Counted from the first letter of the stretch, positions 1 to 5,038 are shown. The stretch is DNA of 11,125 nucleotides from Clostridiaceae bacterium (GCA_904502175.1 CAJGDU010000024.1:1-11125); one strand, 5' to 3'. The notes: a model not told the origin generated them from the sequence alone. Numbers and translations are program-made.

Positions 1-246
1 AGTACGAGAGGACCGGGATGGACGCACCGCTGGTGCACCAGTTGTCACGCCAGTGGCACCGCTGGGCAGCTAAGTGCGGAATGGATAAACGCTGAAAGCA
101 TCTAAGCGTGAAGCCACCTCCAAGATAAGATATCCCATAGCGTTAAGCTAGTAAGACCCCTTGTAGACTACGAGGTAGATAGGCTGCAGGTGTAAGCATG
201 GCGACATGTTCAGCCAGGCAGTACTAATCGGTCGAGGGCTTGTCTA
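1..246 (+). rRNA. rrl: 23S ribosomal RNA, 3' end (partial)
   Basis: The window opens inside the large-subunit rRNA, at the sarcin-ricin loop (AGTACGAGAGGACC at 1-14), the universally conserved binding site of elongation factors. The following domain VI sequence matches the bacterial 23S pattern: CTGAAAGCATCTAAG near 92-106, AAGCCACCTC at 111-120, and GTACTAATCGGTCGAGGGCT at 221-240, which is the usual 3' terminus. The exact mature end (about 243-248) is inferred by analogy with Bacillota 23S ends and was not measured. The 5' part lies outside the window. No 5S gene follows; a terminator comes about 65 nt later. Confidence 0.97.
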
Positions 247-277
247 ATGTTTAGTATTAGAATCTCATGTGAGTAAG

Positions 278-285
278 TGTTCTTT
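278..285 (+). promoter_or_regulatory. boxA-like element after 23S
   Basis: TGTTCTTT resembles the rRNA antitermination boxA (consensus TGCTCTTT), with T in place of C at the third base. It is followed by a T-rich stretch ending near 295, a context common around Bacillota rRNA genes. The match is short, so the role is an inference. Confidence 0.3.
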
Positions 286-306
286 GTTTAGTTTTCAGGG
301 TATGAA

Positions 307-335
307 GAAAAGCACCACATGTAGTGGTGCTTTTT
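307..335 (+). terminator. rRNA operon intrinsic terminator
   Basis: AGCACCAC (311-318) pairs perfectly with GTGGTGCT (324-331) around the loop ATGTA. Flanking A and T residues (307-310 with 332-335) extend the stem and give the U-run. It is a strong Rho-independent terminator ending the rRNA transcript directly after 23S. Confidence 0.9.
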
Positions 336-386
336 CTGTTTTCCCCTATAATATTAAAATATATATATCTTTAGTCGAAAAAAGCC

Positions 387-416
387 TTGACCCTATTATA
401 AGAGGTGTGATAGAAT
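387..416 (+). promoter_or_regulatory. sigma-A promoter of rpmG-secE-nusG
   Basis: A -35 TTGACC (387-392) and an extended -10 TGA-TAGAAT (TG at 408-409, hexamer 411-416) are separated by 18 nt. Transcription would begin near 423-425, giving a leader of about 175 nt before rpmG. It lies just downstream of the rRNA terminator and faces the ribosomal protein cluster. Confidence 0.75.
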
Positions 417-423
417 TCCTATA

Positions 424-599
424 CCTCTTGCTAGAGGGTTCTTTTTTTGCGCGCTTTTTTAAGTGCTTACCGCAGAGAAATCTTTGTGTAAATCGCCTAA
501 GAAACCGCGAAAACAAAGGCCTTGAAAGAGGGAGGCAAAAGCCTTTTGCCCTCCTCGGGCAGAAGACAAATTCAATGATCCATAAATGGAGGTGCCGAC
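424..599 (+). promoter_or_regulatory. Structured 5' leader of rpmG operon
   Basis: Together with the terminator and promoter above, this accounts for the 353-base gene-free stretch 247-599. A short hairpin, CCTCT (424-428) with AGAGG (433-437), precedes a T-tract (442-448) and could act as a weak early terminator or pause site. A long hairpin pairs 528-540 with 544-556 around GCC: 13 positions, one G-T wobble and one A-C mismatch, no U-run after it. AAAGGC at 515-520 can pair instead with GCCTTT at 541-546, so two exclusive folds exist. No tRNA, 5S or plausible small CDS was found. Function is unknown. Confidence 0.5.
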
Positions 600-749
600 A
601 TGAGAGTACGTGTTACATTGGCCTGCTCTGAGTGCGGTCAGCGCAACTACAACACCATCAAGAACAAGAAGAACACACCCGACAAGCTGGAGATGAACAA
701 GTACTGCAGATTCTGCAAGAAGCATACGCTCCACAAAGAGACAAAGTAA
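600..749 (+). CDS. rpmG: 50S ribosomal protein L33 (zinc-binding form)
   Basis: This 49-residue protein is a small component of the large ribosomal subunit near the E site. It begins MRVRVTLACSECGQRNY and ends HTLHKETK, the typical L33 pattern and length. Two CxxC pairs (Cys9/Cys12 and Cys36/Cys39) form an intact zinc ribbon, so this is the C+ paralogue; in Bacillota a cysteine-free C- copy is often found elsewhere and replaces it under zinc limitation. The start is fixed by GGAGGTG at 588-594, five bases before ATG. It leads the rpmG-secE-nusG transcript, and secE starts 15 nt after its stop, the standard bacterial order. Confidence 0.96.
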   Translation: MRVRVTLACSECGQRNYNTIKNKKNTPDKLEMNKYCRFCKKHTLHKETK

Positions 750-764
750 GGAAGGCAAGTTGTA

Positions 765-1166
765 ATGGCGAAGAATAAGAAAAAAGCCACTGCTCCGGCA
801 AAGGCCGAAGCCAAAGCTGCTGAAAAAGAAGTTCCCGCCTACGCAGCCAAGAAAAAGGAAGCTGACAAGAAGCCGAAGAAAGAGCCCAAACTCGACGCCA
901 GCGGGAAACCGAAGACCAGCGTCTGGGAAAACTTCAAGAGCTTCTGGAAAGACCTTTTCAAAGAGCTGAAGAAGATCAACTGGTCCAGCGCGAAAGATAC
1001 GTTCAAGAATTTCCTGGTCGTTCTCCTGGTCATCCTTGTCATCGGTATCGGTGTCTGGATCTTCGATGCCATCTTTGTCCGCATCCGGGAACTTATCTAC
1101 AACTACAATCCCGGCGACGCAGAGACCGCCGTCATCCTTCTGAAAGCCCAGCTCGGCTTGCTGTAA
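765..1166 (+). CDS. secE: Preprotein translocase subunit SecE
   Basis: SecE is the small essential membrane subunit of the SecYEG protein-export channel; it clamps SecY. The conserved part covers about residues 52-110: an amphipathic helix (FKSFWKDLFKELKKINW) followed by one hydrophobic segment, about 82-106. In most bacteria the helix ends in a Trp-Pro; here it reads INWSS, with Ser in place of Pro. The protein has 133 residues against about 60-75 for single-TM SecE of Bacillota. The excess is an N-terminal Lys/Ala-rich arm (1-50) of low complexity, probably cytosolic, and about 20 residues after the membrane segment. An AAGGAAGG ribosome binding site (748-755) sits 9 nt before ATG. The position between rpmG and nusG confirms the call. 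Confidence 0.93.
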   Translation: MAKNKKKATAPAKAEAKAAEKEVPAYAAKKKEADKKPKKEPKLDASGKPKTSVWENFKSFWKDLFKELKKINWSSAKDTFKNFLVVLLVILVIGIGVWIFDAIFVRIRELIYNYNPGDAETAVILLKAQLGLL

Positions 1167-1184
1167 CGGAGGAGGAACGGTCCT

Positions 1185-1751
1185 ATGGCAGGAATCACGA
1201 AATGGTATGTCGTTCATACCTATTCCGGTTATGAGAACAAAGTCCAGGACAACATCATGAAGGTCGTGGACAACCGGAACATGAATGACCTCATCCTGGA
1301 CGTCCGCGTTCCCACAGAGCTGGTCGTGGAAGTCAAGGACAACGGCGAGACCAAAGAGGTCGAGCGCAAGGTCTTCCCGGGTTATGTTCTCGTCAAAGTC
1401 GCTGTGGAAGCACAGGACAACGAATATGTCATGTCAGACGACACCTGGTATGTCATCCGCAACACCCGCGGTGTCACCGGTTTCGTCGGCCCGGAGAGCA
1501 AGCCGGTCCCCCTGACAGACAAAGAAGTAGAGGCCCTCGGCGTCGAGGCAGAGGAAACGGAAGTTTCCACCTCCGTCGAAGTCAACTACAAAGTGGGCGA
1601 CTTCGTCCGCATCACCGGCGGCAACCTCGCCGACTACTCCGGTGTGGTCCAGGAGATCGACACCGAAAACGGCCGCGTCAAGGTCACCATTTCCATGTTT
1701 GGCCGTGAGACGTCCGCCGACCTTGCTCTCAACCAGGTCGAACTGGCCTGA
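1185..1751 (+). CDS. nusG: Transcription termination/antitermination protein NusG
   Basis: NusG binds the RNA polymerase clamp and controls pausing, Rho action and coupling to the ribosome. At 188 residues it has normal length. The NGN domain (about 5-112) shows KWYVVHTYSGYE at 6-17, the FPGYVLV signature at 64-70 and IRNTRGVTGFVG at 91-102. The linker (about 113-133) is acidic. The KOW domain (about 135-188) contains VGDFVRITGG and the family-typical SMFGRETSADL ending. GGAGGAGG (1168-1175) precedes the ATG by 9 nt, and secE ends 18 nt upstream, so the two are co-transcribed. The 134-nt gap that follows is a regulatory leader for rplK. Confidence 0.98.
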   Translation: MAGITKWYVVHTYSGYENKVQDNIMKVVDNRNMNDLILDVRVPTELVVEVKDNGETKEVERKVFPGYVLVKVAVEAQDNEYVMSDDTWYVIRNTRGVTGFVGPESKPVPLTDKEVEALGVEAEETEVSTSVEVNYKVGDFVRITGGNLADYSGVVQEIDTENGRVKVTISMFGRETSADLALNQVELA

Positions 1752-1759
1752 GCAAAAAC

Positions 1760-1815
1760 GTAACATCGGTAATAGGCAGTTCGCTGCTTTTGTTACAGGG
1801 ACTTTTCCAGGTCCC
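1760..1815 (+). promoter_or_regulatory. Two hairpins in nusG-rplK leader
   Basis: Hairpin A closes GTAACA (1760-1765) on TGTTAC (1791-1796) and encloses a second stem, AGGCAG (1774-1779) with CTGCTT (1784-1789; one G-T pair) capped by TTCG. Hairpin B pairs GGGAC (1798-1802) with GTCCC (1811-1815). They lie immediately before the L1 site and stack onto it without spare bases. Neither is followed by a U-run. The structures are seen directly; any function in regulation or RNA processing is inference. Confidence 0.5.
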
Positions 1816-1863
1816 GTGGGAGGAATGCCCCGAACGGGGAGAACTCATTCCGCCAATTACCAC
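1816..1863 (+). promoter_or_regulatory. L1-binding site mimic in rplK leader
   Basis: GTGGGAGG (1816-1823) and ATTACCAC (1856-1863) are the two strands that form the L1 protein site in helix 76-77 of 23S rRNA. GTGG pairs with CCAC. GGAATG (1822-1827) pairs with CATTCC (1846-1851), leaving an asymmetric internal loop. An inner stem CCCC/GGGG (1828-1831 with 1836-1839) caps it. In known bacteria, free L1 binds such a site before rplK and represses translation of rplK-rplA. A run of seven T (1865-1871) follows directly, then the GGAGGTG ribosome binding site. Confidence 0.8.
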
Positions 1864-1885
1864 ATTTTTTTGGAGGTGCAAAACA

Positions 1886-2311
1886 ATGGCACAGAAAGTT
1901 ATCGGTTTCATTAAACTGCAGATCCCCGCAGGTCAGGCGACTCCGGCACCGCCCGTCGGCCCGGCGCTTGGTCAGCACGGCATCAACATCATGTCGTTCA
2001 CGAAGGAATTCAATGAGCGCACCAAGAACGATATGGGTCTCATTATTCCCGTCGTCATCACAGTTTATGCGGACCACAGTTTCACGTTCATTACCAAGAC
2101 CCCGCCCGCAGCAGTCCTCATCAAGAAGGCCTGTGGCATCGACAAGGCATCCGGTGAACCCAACAAGACCAAAGTTGCGACCATCACCATGGATCAGATC
2201 AAACAGATCGCCGAAACCAAAATGCGTGACCTCAACGCCGCGAACATGGAAGCTGCCTGCTCCATGATCGCCGGTACCGCTCGTTCCATGGGCGTCGTTG
2301 TGGAAGACTAA
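1886..2311 (+). CDS. rplK: 50S ribosomal protein L11
   Basis: L11 binds 23S rRNA at the GTPase-associated centre and helps elongation factors and stringent-response RelA act on the ribosome. The 141-residue protein has normal length. The N-terminal domain (1-70) begins AQKVIGFIKLQIPAG and carries the proline-rich PAPPVGPALGQHGINIM signature (20-36). The C-terminal rRNA-binding domain (about 75-141) ends GTARSMGVVVED. The reading frame is open further upstream to 1790, but ATG 1886 is chosen because GGAGGTG (1872-1878) precedes it and homology begins here. Upstream codons fall in the structured L1 leader. rplA follows after 17 nt. Confidence 0.98.
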   Translation: MAQKVIGFIKLQIPAGQATPAPPVGPALGQHGINIMSFTKEFNERTKNDMGLIIPVVITVYADHSFTFITKTPPAAVLIKKACGIDKASGEPNKTKVATITMDQIKQIAETKMRDLNAANMEAACSMIAGTARSMGVVVED

Positions 2312-2328
2312 GCGGGAGGTAGAATAGA

Positions 2329-3027
2329 ATGAAACACGGAAAAAAGTATGTCGACAGCAAAAAGCTCGTTGACAAAACCAAACTCTACGAAGTAGACGAA
2401 GCGCTCCAGCTCGTCTGCGATACAGCGAAAGCCAAGTTCGACGAGACCGTCGAAGCGCACATCCGTCTCGGTGTCGACTCCCGTCACGCTGACCAGCAGG
2501 TCCGCGGCGCTGTCGTCCTTCCGAACGGTACCGGTAAGAGCGTCCGCGTTGCCGTCTTCGCCAAGGGCGATATGGCCAAGGCCGCTGAAGAAGCCGGCGC
2601 GGAGATCGTCGGTGCGGAAGACCTGGCCGACCGCATCCAGAACGAAGGCTTCCTGGAATTCGACGTTGCCATCGCCGCTCCCAACATGATGGGTGTCGTC
2701 GGTAAGCTCGGTCGAGTCCTCGGCCCCCGTGGTCTTATGCCGTCCCCGAAGGCCGGCACCGTCACCCCGGACGTCGGCAAAGCCGTCGCCGAGGCCAAAG
2801 CCGGTAAGATCGAGTACAGACTCGACAAGACCAACATCATCCACTGCCCCATCGGCAAGGCTTCCTTCGGCGCTGAAAAGCTCGGTGAGAACCTTGACAC
2901 TCTGATGGAGGCCATCGTGAAGGCAAAACCCGCAGCCGCCAAAGGTCAGTACCTGAAGTCCTGCGCGCTTGCTTCCACCATGGGCCCGGGCGTCAAATTC
3001 AACCCGGCCAAGTACACTGCCCAGTAA
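2329..3027 (+). CDS. rplA: 50S ribosomal protein L1
   Basis: L1 forms the mobile L1 stalk that helps release deacylated tRNA from the E site, and in many bacteria it represses its own rplK-rplA mRNA. The protein has 232 residues, normal for the family. FDETVEAHIRLGVD (37-50) lies in the RNA-binding domain I. LGPRGLMPSPKAGT (131-144) is the L1 family signature in domain II, and MGPGVKFNP (218-226) is near the usual C-terminus. GGGAGGT (2314-2320) precedes ATG by 8 nt. It is co-transcribed with rplK. No terminator is visible after its stop; a new promoter lies within 20 bases, so some transcripts may read through into rplJ. Confidence 0.98.
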   Translation: MKHGKKYVDSKKLVDKTKLYEVDEALQLVCDTAKAKFDETVEAHIRLGVDSRHADQQVRGAVVLPNGTGKSVRVAVFAKGDMAKAAEEAGAEIVGAEDLADRIQNEGFLEFDVAIAAPNMMGVVGKLGRVLGPRGLMPSPKAGTVTPDVGKAVAEAKAGKIEYRLDKTNIIHCPIGKASFGAEKLGENLDTLMEAIVKAKPAAAKGQYLKSCALASTMGPGVKFNPAKYTAQ

Positions 3028-3044
3028 GCAGTTCCAAACGTTAC

Positions 3045-3073
3045 TTGACACAGGGAACCCCCTGTGCTAGTAT
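3045..3073 (+). promoter_or_regulatory. Strong sigma-A promoter of rplJ-rplL
   Basis: Consensus -35 TTGACA (3045-3050), 17-nt spacer, extended -10 TGC-TAGTAT (TG 3065-3066, hexamer 3068-3073). The start would be near 3080. The spacer carries a perfect inverted repeat, CACAGGG (3049-3055) and CCCTGTG (3060-3066), separated by AACC and overlapping both elements. Confidence 0.88.
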
Positions 3074-3079
3074 ACCAAT

Positions 3080-3198
3080 GCTGTTTCTTTACCTAAGACA
3101 GCAGGTGTGTCCCGAAAGGGAGACGTAACAGGTTCCGTCCTACCTGCCGAGGAAAGAGCTGAAAACTGTATCTTTACGCCATTGCGTTATCATTACAG
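3080..3198 (+). promoter_or_regulatory. L10 (rplJ) leader, L10-L12 binding region
   Basis: This segment matches the Bacillota L10 leader RNA. GCAGGT (3101-3106) pairs with ACCTGC (3142-3147), enclosing a hairpin TCCC-GAAA-GGGA (3110-3121) with a GNRA loop. The strand CTACCTGCCGAGGAAAGAGC (3140-3159) follows the pattern of the family. In Bacillus subtilis, L10 bound to L12 binds this leader and promotes attenuation. Here AGGA-A-AGAGC (3150-3159) is complementary, with one bulged A, to GCTCTTCCT (3201-3209), the rising strand of the terminator below. It can therefore act as the antiterminator. Confidence 0.85.
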
Positions 3199-3232
3199 AT
3201 GCTCTTCCTTGGAAAAGGAAGAGCATATTTTT
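3199..3232 (+). terminator. Intrinsic attenuator before rplJ
   Basis: A perfect 12-bp stem (3199-3210 with 3215-3226, loop GGAA) is followed by A and TTTTT (3228-3232). It lies inside the leader, 22 nt ahead of the rplJ start codon, so it is a conditional terminator rather than an end of operon. It competes with the antiterminator pairing from 3150-3159. Confidence 0.92.
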
Positions 3233-3254
3233 ATTCACAGGAGGTGAAACGTAA

Positions 3255-4109
3255 ATGGCAAGCGAAAGAGTACTCGAAATGAAGAAAGCCGCGGTATCCG
3301 AGCTGGCAGCCAAGCTGACCGACTCCGTCGCCGGCGTTCTCGTCGAATACAAAGGCATCAACGTCGAAGATGATACCAACCTTCGCCGCGAGCTCCGTGA
3401 GGCAGGTGTCGATTACACCGTCATCAAGAATTCCATCATTGGAAGAGCTGCGGAAGAGGCCGGTCTCGACGGTCTGAAAGAGGTCCTCGTGGGCACTACT
3501 GCTCTCGCCATCTCCAAAGAAGACCACGTCGCTGCTGCCCGCATCCTGAAGAACTTCTCCAAAGGCCACGATTTCTTCCAGATCAAGAGTGGTTATCTGA
3601 ATGGTGAGGTCGTCGACCTTGCAACCATCAACTCTCTGGCAGACCTGCCGCCCTACGAGGTTCTCCTTGCAACTGTCTGCAACGCCTTCAACGCGCCCAT
3701 CGCGTCCTTCGCACGGGTCATCCAGGCTGTTGTCGACAAGAAAGCAGAAGAGGGCGATGCCGCCCCGGCCGCTGAAGAAGCTGCACCTGCAGCCGAAGAG
3801 GCAAAGGCCGAAGCTCCCGCTGAGGAAGCTGCTCCCGCTGAGGAGGCTGCTCCCGCTGAGGAGGCTCCCGCCGAGGAAGCTCCCGCCGAGGAAGCTCCCG
3901 CTGAGGAAGCTCCCGCCGAGGAAGCTGCTCCTGCTGAGGAAGCTCCCGCTGAGGAGGCTGCTCCTGCCGAGGAAGCTCCCGCTGAGGAAGCCCCCGCCGA
4001 GGAAGAGGCTCCCGCTGAGGAAGCTGCTCCTGCCGAGGAAGCTCCCGCTGAGGAAGAAGCCCCTGCTGAAGAGGCTCCTGCCGAGGAAGAAGCTCCCGCA
4101 GAAGAATAA
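3255..4109 (+). CDS. rplJ: 50S ribosomal protein L10 with long acidic APAEE tail
   Basis: L10 anchors L7/L12 dimers to the ribosome, forming the stalk that recruits translational GTPases. Residues 1-166 match ordinary L10: an N-terminal rRNA-binding domain with VEYKGINVEDDTNLRREL (30-47), VIKNS (56-60) and LVGTTALA (78-85), then the C-terminal helix from LPPYEVLL (131-138) to VVDKK (159-163) that carries L12 dimers. Normal L10 ends there, at 165-180 residues. This protein has 284: residues ~164-284 are a low-complexity tail of APAEE and AAPAEE units containing only Ala, Pro, Glu and a few Lys, Gly and Asp residues. It is strongly acidic and probably disordered. GGAGGTG (3240-3246) precedes ATG by 8 nt. 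The frame is intact through the whole tail, so it is not a frameshift. The tail's role is unknown. Confidence 0.96.
   Translation: MASERVLEMKKAAVSELAAKLTDSVAGVLVEYKGINVEDDTNLRRELREAGVDYTVIKNSIIGRAAEEAGLDGLKEVLVGTTALAISKEDHVAAARILKNFSKGHDFFQIKSGYLNGEVVDLATINSLADLPPYEVLLATVCNAFNAPIASFARVIQAVVDKKAEEGDAAPAAEEAAPAAEEAKAEAPAEEAAPAEEAAPAEEAPAEEAPAEEAPAEEAPAEEAAPAEEAPAEEAAPAEEAPAEEAPAEEEAPAEEAAPAEEAPAEEEAPAEEAPAEEEAPAEE
3817..4106 (+). repeat. Degenerate 15/18-bp tandem repeat in rplJ
   Basis: The unit GCTCCCGCTGAGGAA, with C/T and A/G changes mainly at third codon positions, recurs nearly without interruption to the stop codon. Some units gain GCT (extra Ala) or GAA/GAG (extra Glu), giving 18-bp units. 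Every insertion is a multiple of three. The synonymous changes between units show that the array is not freshly expanded and suggest selection on the protein sequence. Confidence 0.93.
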
Positions 4110-4158
4110 TCTGAAACCCTACTACTTTTTACAAATAACCTAAATGGAGGAAAAAATC

Positions 4159-4536
4159 ATGGCTTCTGAGAAAGTTACTGCTCTCCTTGAAGAGATCAAA
4201 ACCATGTCTGTTCTCGAGCTGTCTGAGCTCGTCCATGCAGTCGAAGAAGAATTTGGCGTTTCCGCCGCTGCCGCTGTTGCTGTTGCCGGTCCTGCTGCCG
4301 GTGGCGATGCTTCCGCGGAAGAGAAATCCGAGTTTGACGTTGTCCTGAAAGAGGTCGGCGCCAACAAGATCAAGGTCATCAAGGTCGTCCGTGAGATCAC
4401 CGGTCTTGGCCTTGCCGACGCGAAGGCCCTCGTTGACGGCGCTCCCAAGACCGTCAAGGAAGGTGTCGCCAAGGAAGAGGCCGAAGAGATGAAGGCCAAA
4501 TTCGACGAAGTCGGTGCTACCATCGAGCTTGCGTAA
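4159..4536 (+). CDS. rplL: 50S ribosomal protein L7/L12
   Basis: L7/L12 is the multicopy stalk protein that recruits and stimulates EF-Tu, EF-G, IF2 and RF3. The 125-residue product has normal length: N-terminal dimerisation and L10-binding domain (1-33), an Ala/Gly-rich hinge (about 34-55), and the factor-binding C-terminal domain (56-125) with FDVVLKEVGANKIKVIKVVR and GLGLADAKALVDGAPK. An in-frame ATG at 4144 exists, but it overlaps the ribosome binding site GGAGG (4146-4150), and homology (MASEKV) starts at 4159, so the later ATG is chosen. It lies 49 nt after rplJ, in the same transcript, and is followed by a strong terminator. Confidence 0.98.
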   Translation: MASEKVTALLEEIKTMSVLELSELVHAVEEEFGVSAAAAVAVAGPAAGGDASAEEKSEFDVVLKEVGANKIKVIKVVREITGLGLADAKALVDGAPKTVKEGVAKEEAEEMKAKFDEVGATIELA

Positions 4537-4567
4537 GTTTGACATTCAGACACTTCAAGTCAAAAAC

Positions 4568-4599
4568 AAAAAGCATCCGGAAGTTCCGGATGCTTTTTT
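4568..4599 (+). terminator. Bidirectional terminator, rplL / XRE gene
   Basis: AAGCATCCGGA (4571-4581) pairs with TCCGGATGCTT (4585-4595) around AGT; A residues upstream and T residues downstream extend the stem. TTTTTT at 4594-4599 serves the + strand. On the minus strand the stem is followed by TTTTT-G-TTTTT, so the converging XRE gene can use it too. Confidence 0.95.
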
Positions 4600-4624
4600 G
4601 TTTGCTGATGGGGTAGGGATGCGC

Positions 4625-4834
4625 TCATTTCTTGTCGCTCAGACCCAGGATGTAGTCGGTCGAAACGTTGTACAGTTTCGATAAGTTGATCAGGTGCCGG
4701 ATAGGCATTTCGCTGGCAGCTCTCTCATAGCGGGCATACATGGTTTGAGAGGTGCCAAGGTAGTGCGCGACTTGTTCCTGAGTCATGTCGTGATCCTCTC
4801 GCAAATCACGAATGATCTTCTGATAAGTACTCAT
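4625..4834 (-). CDS. Small XRE-family (HTH_3) DNA-binding regulator
   Basis: The 69-residue protein is almost entirely one Cro/C1-type helix-turn-helix domain. The HTH core TQEQVAHYLGTSQTMYARYE (18-37) contains both helices, and HLINLSKLYNVSTDYILG (47-64) is the C-terminal helix with the very common 'YNVSTDYILG' ending. No ligand-sensing or dimerisation domain is present. The frame is open upstream to 4957, but the start MSTYQKI at 4834 fits homology and has AAAGGA (complement of 4841-4846) 6 nt before it. The upstream extension lacks a good ribosome binding site and would be unrelated to the family. A minus-strand -10, TATAAT (complement of 4923-4928), lies upstream without a clear -35. It points against both neighbouring operons. 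The target is unknown; autoregulation is plausible. It could also be a lone antitoxin-like gene, but no toxin is next to it. Confidence 0.85.
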   Translation of the reverse strand: MSTYQKIIRDLREDHDMTQEQVAHYLGTSQTMYARYERAASEMPIRHLINLSKLYNVSTDYILGLSDKK

Positions 4835-4922
4835 GGCGATTCCTTTCGTCTTCCCACGGAAGTTACCGGGACGCGCATATCCTGCCTTCATCTGCCCCCC
4901 GAAAGCAGACGCGTGTCCATGT

Positions 4923-4928
4923 ATTATA
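4923..4928 (-). promoter_or_regulatory. Possible -10 box for XRE gene
   Basis: Read on the minus strand this is a perfect TATAAT, about 90 bases before the XRE start codon. No convincing -35 lies at 16-18 nt; a TTGTCA sits too far, at 23 nt. It may be a weak or activated promoter. Confidence 0.35.
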
Positions 4929-4961
4929 AGTATCCTACCACCGACCCTTTCTGACAAGTCG

Positions 4962-4972
4962 GTTTAATAAAC
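4962..4972. repeat. Short palindrome, possible operator
   Basis: GTTTA-A-TAAAC is a perfect 5-bp inverted repeat around one central base, between the divergent XRE and gltX promoters. Its size and position suit an operator of a small HTH regulator, but in an AT-rich stretch it may be chance. Confidence 0.3.
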
Positions 4973-4996
4973 AATATTACTACGTTTTTTTGTGCG

Positions 4997-5038
4997 TTTT
5001 GACGGGCTGAAAAGCTGCGCTTTACATAGCCCGCAAAA
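4997..5038. repeat. Large imperfect inverted repeat upstream of gltX promoter
   Basis: TTTTG (4997-5001) plus CGGGCT (5003-5008) pair with AGCCCG (5028-5033) plus CAAAA (5034-5038): 11 pairs with only A5002 bulged. An inner stem AAAGC/GCTTT (5011-5015 with 5019-5023) fills the loop. No U-run follows on either strand, so it is not a standard terminator. It ends 10 bases before the gltX -35 and is therefore upstream of that transcript. With the palindrome at 4962 it is the main content of the 276-base gap 4835-5110. Confidence 0.55.

Noticed and set aside
269..631. 120-residue open frame after 23S
   Set aside because: It runs through the rRNA terminator, the rpmG promoter and leader, and into rpmG out of frame. 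No family resemblance.
459..1217. 252-residue open frame on the minus strand
   Set aside because: Antisense to rpmG and secE. Its composition mirrors the Lys/Ala-rich SecE arm.
3601..4143. 180-residue Pro/Leu/Arg/Lys repeat protein in another + frame of rplJ
   Set aside because: The tandem repeat has a period divisible by three, so every frame repeats and stays open. This one overlaps a certain L10 gene and has no ribosome binding site.
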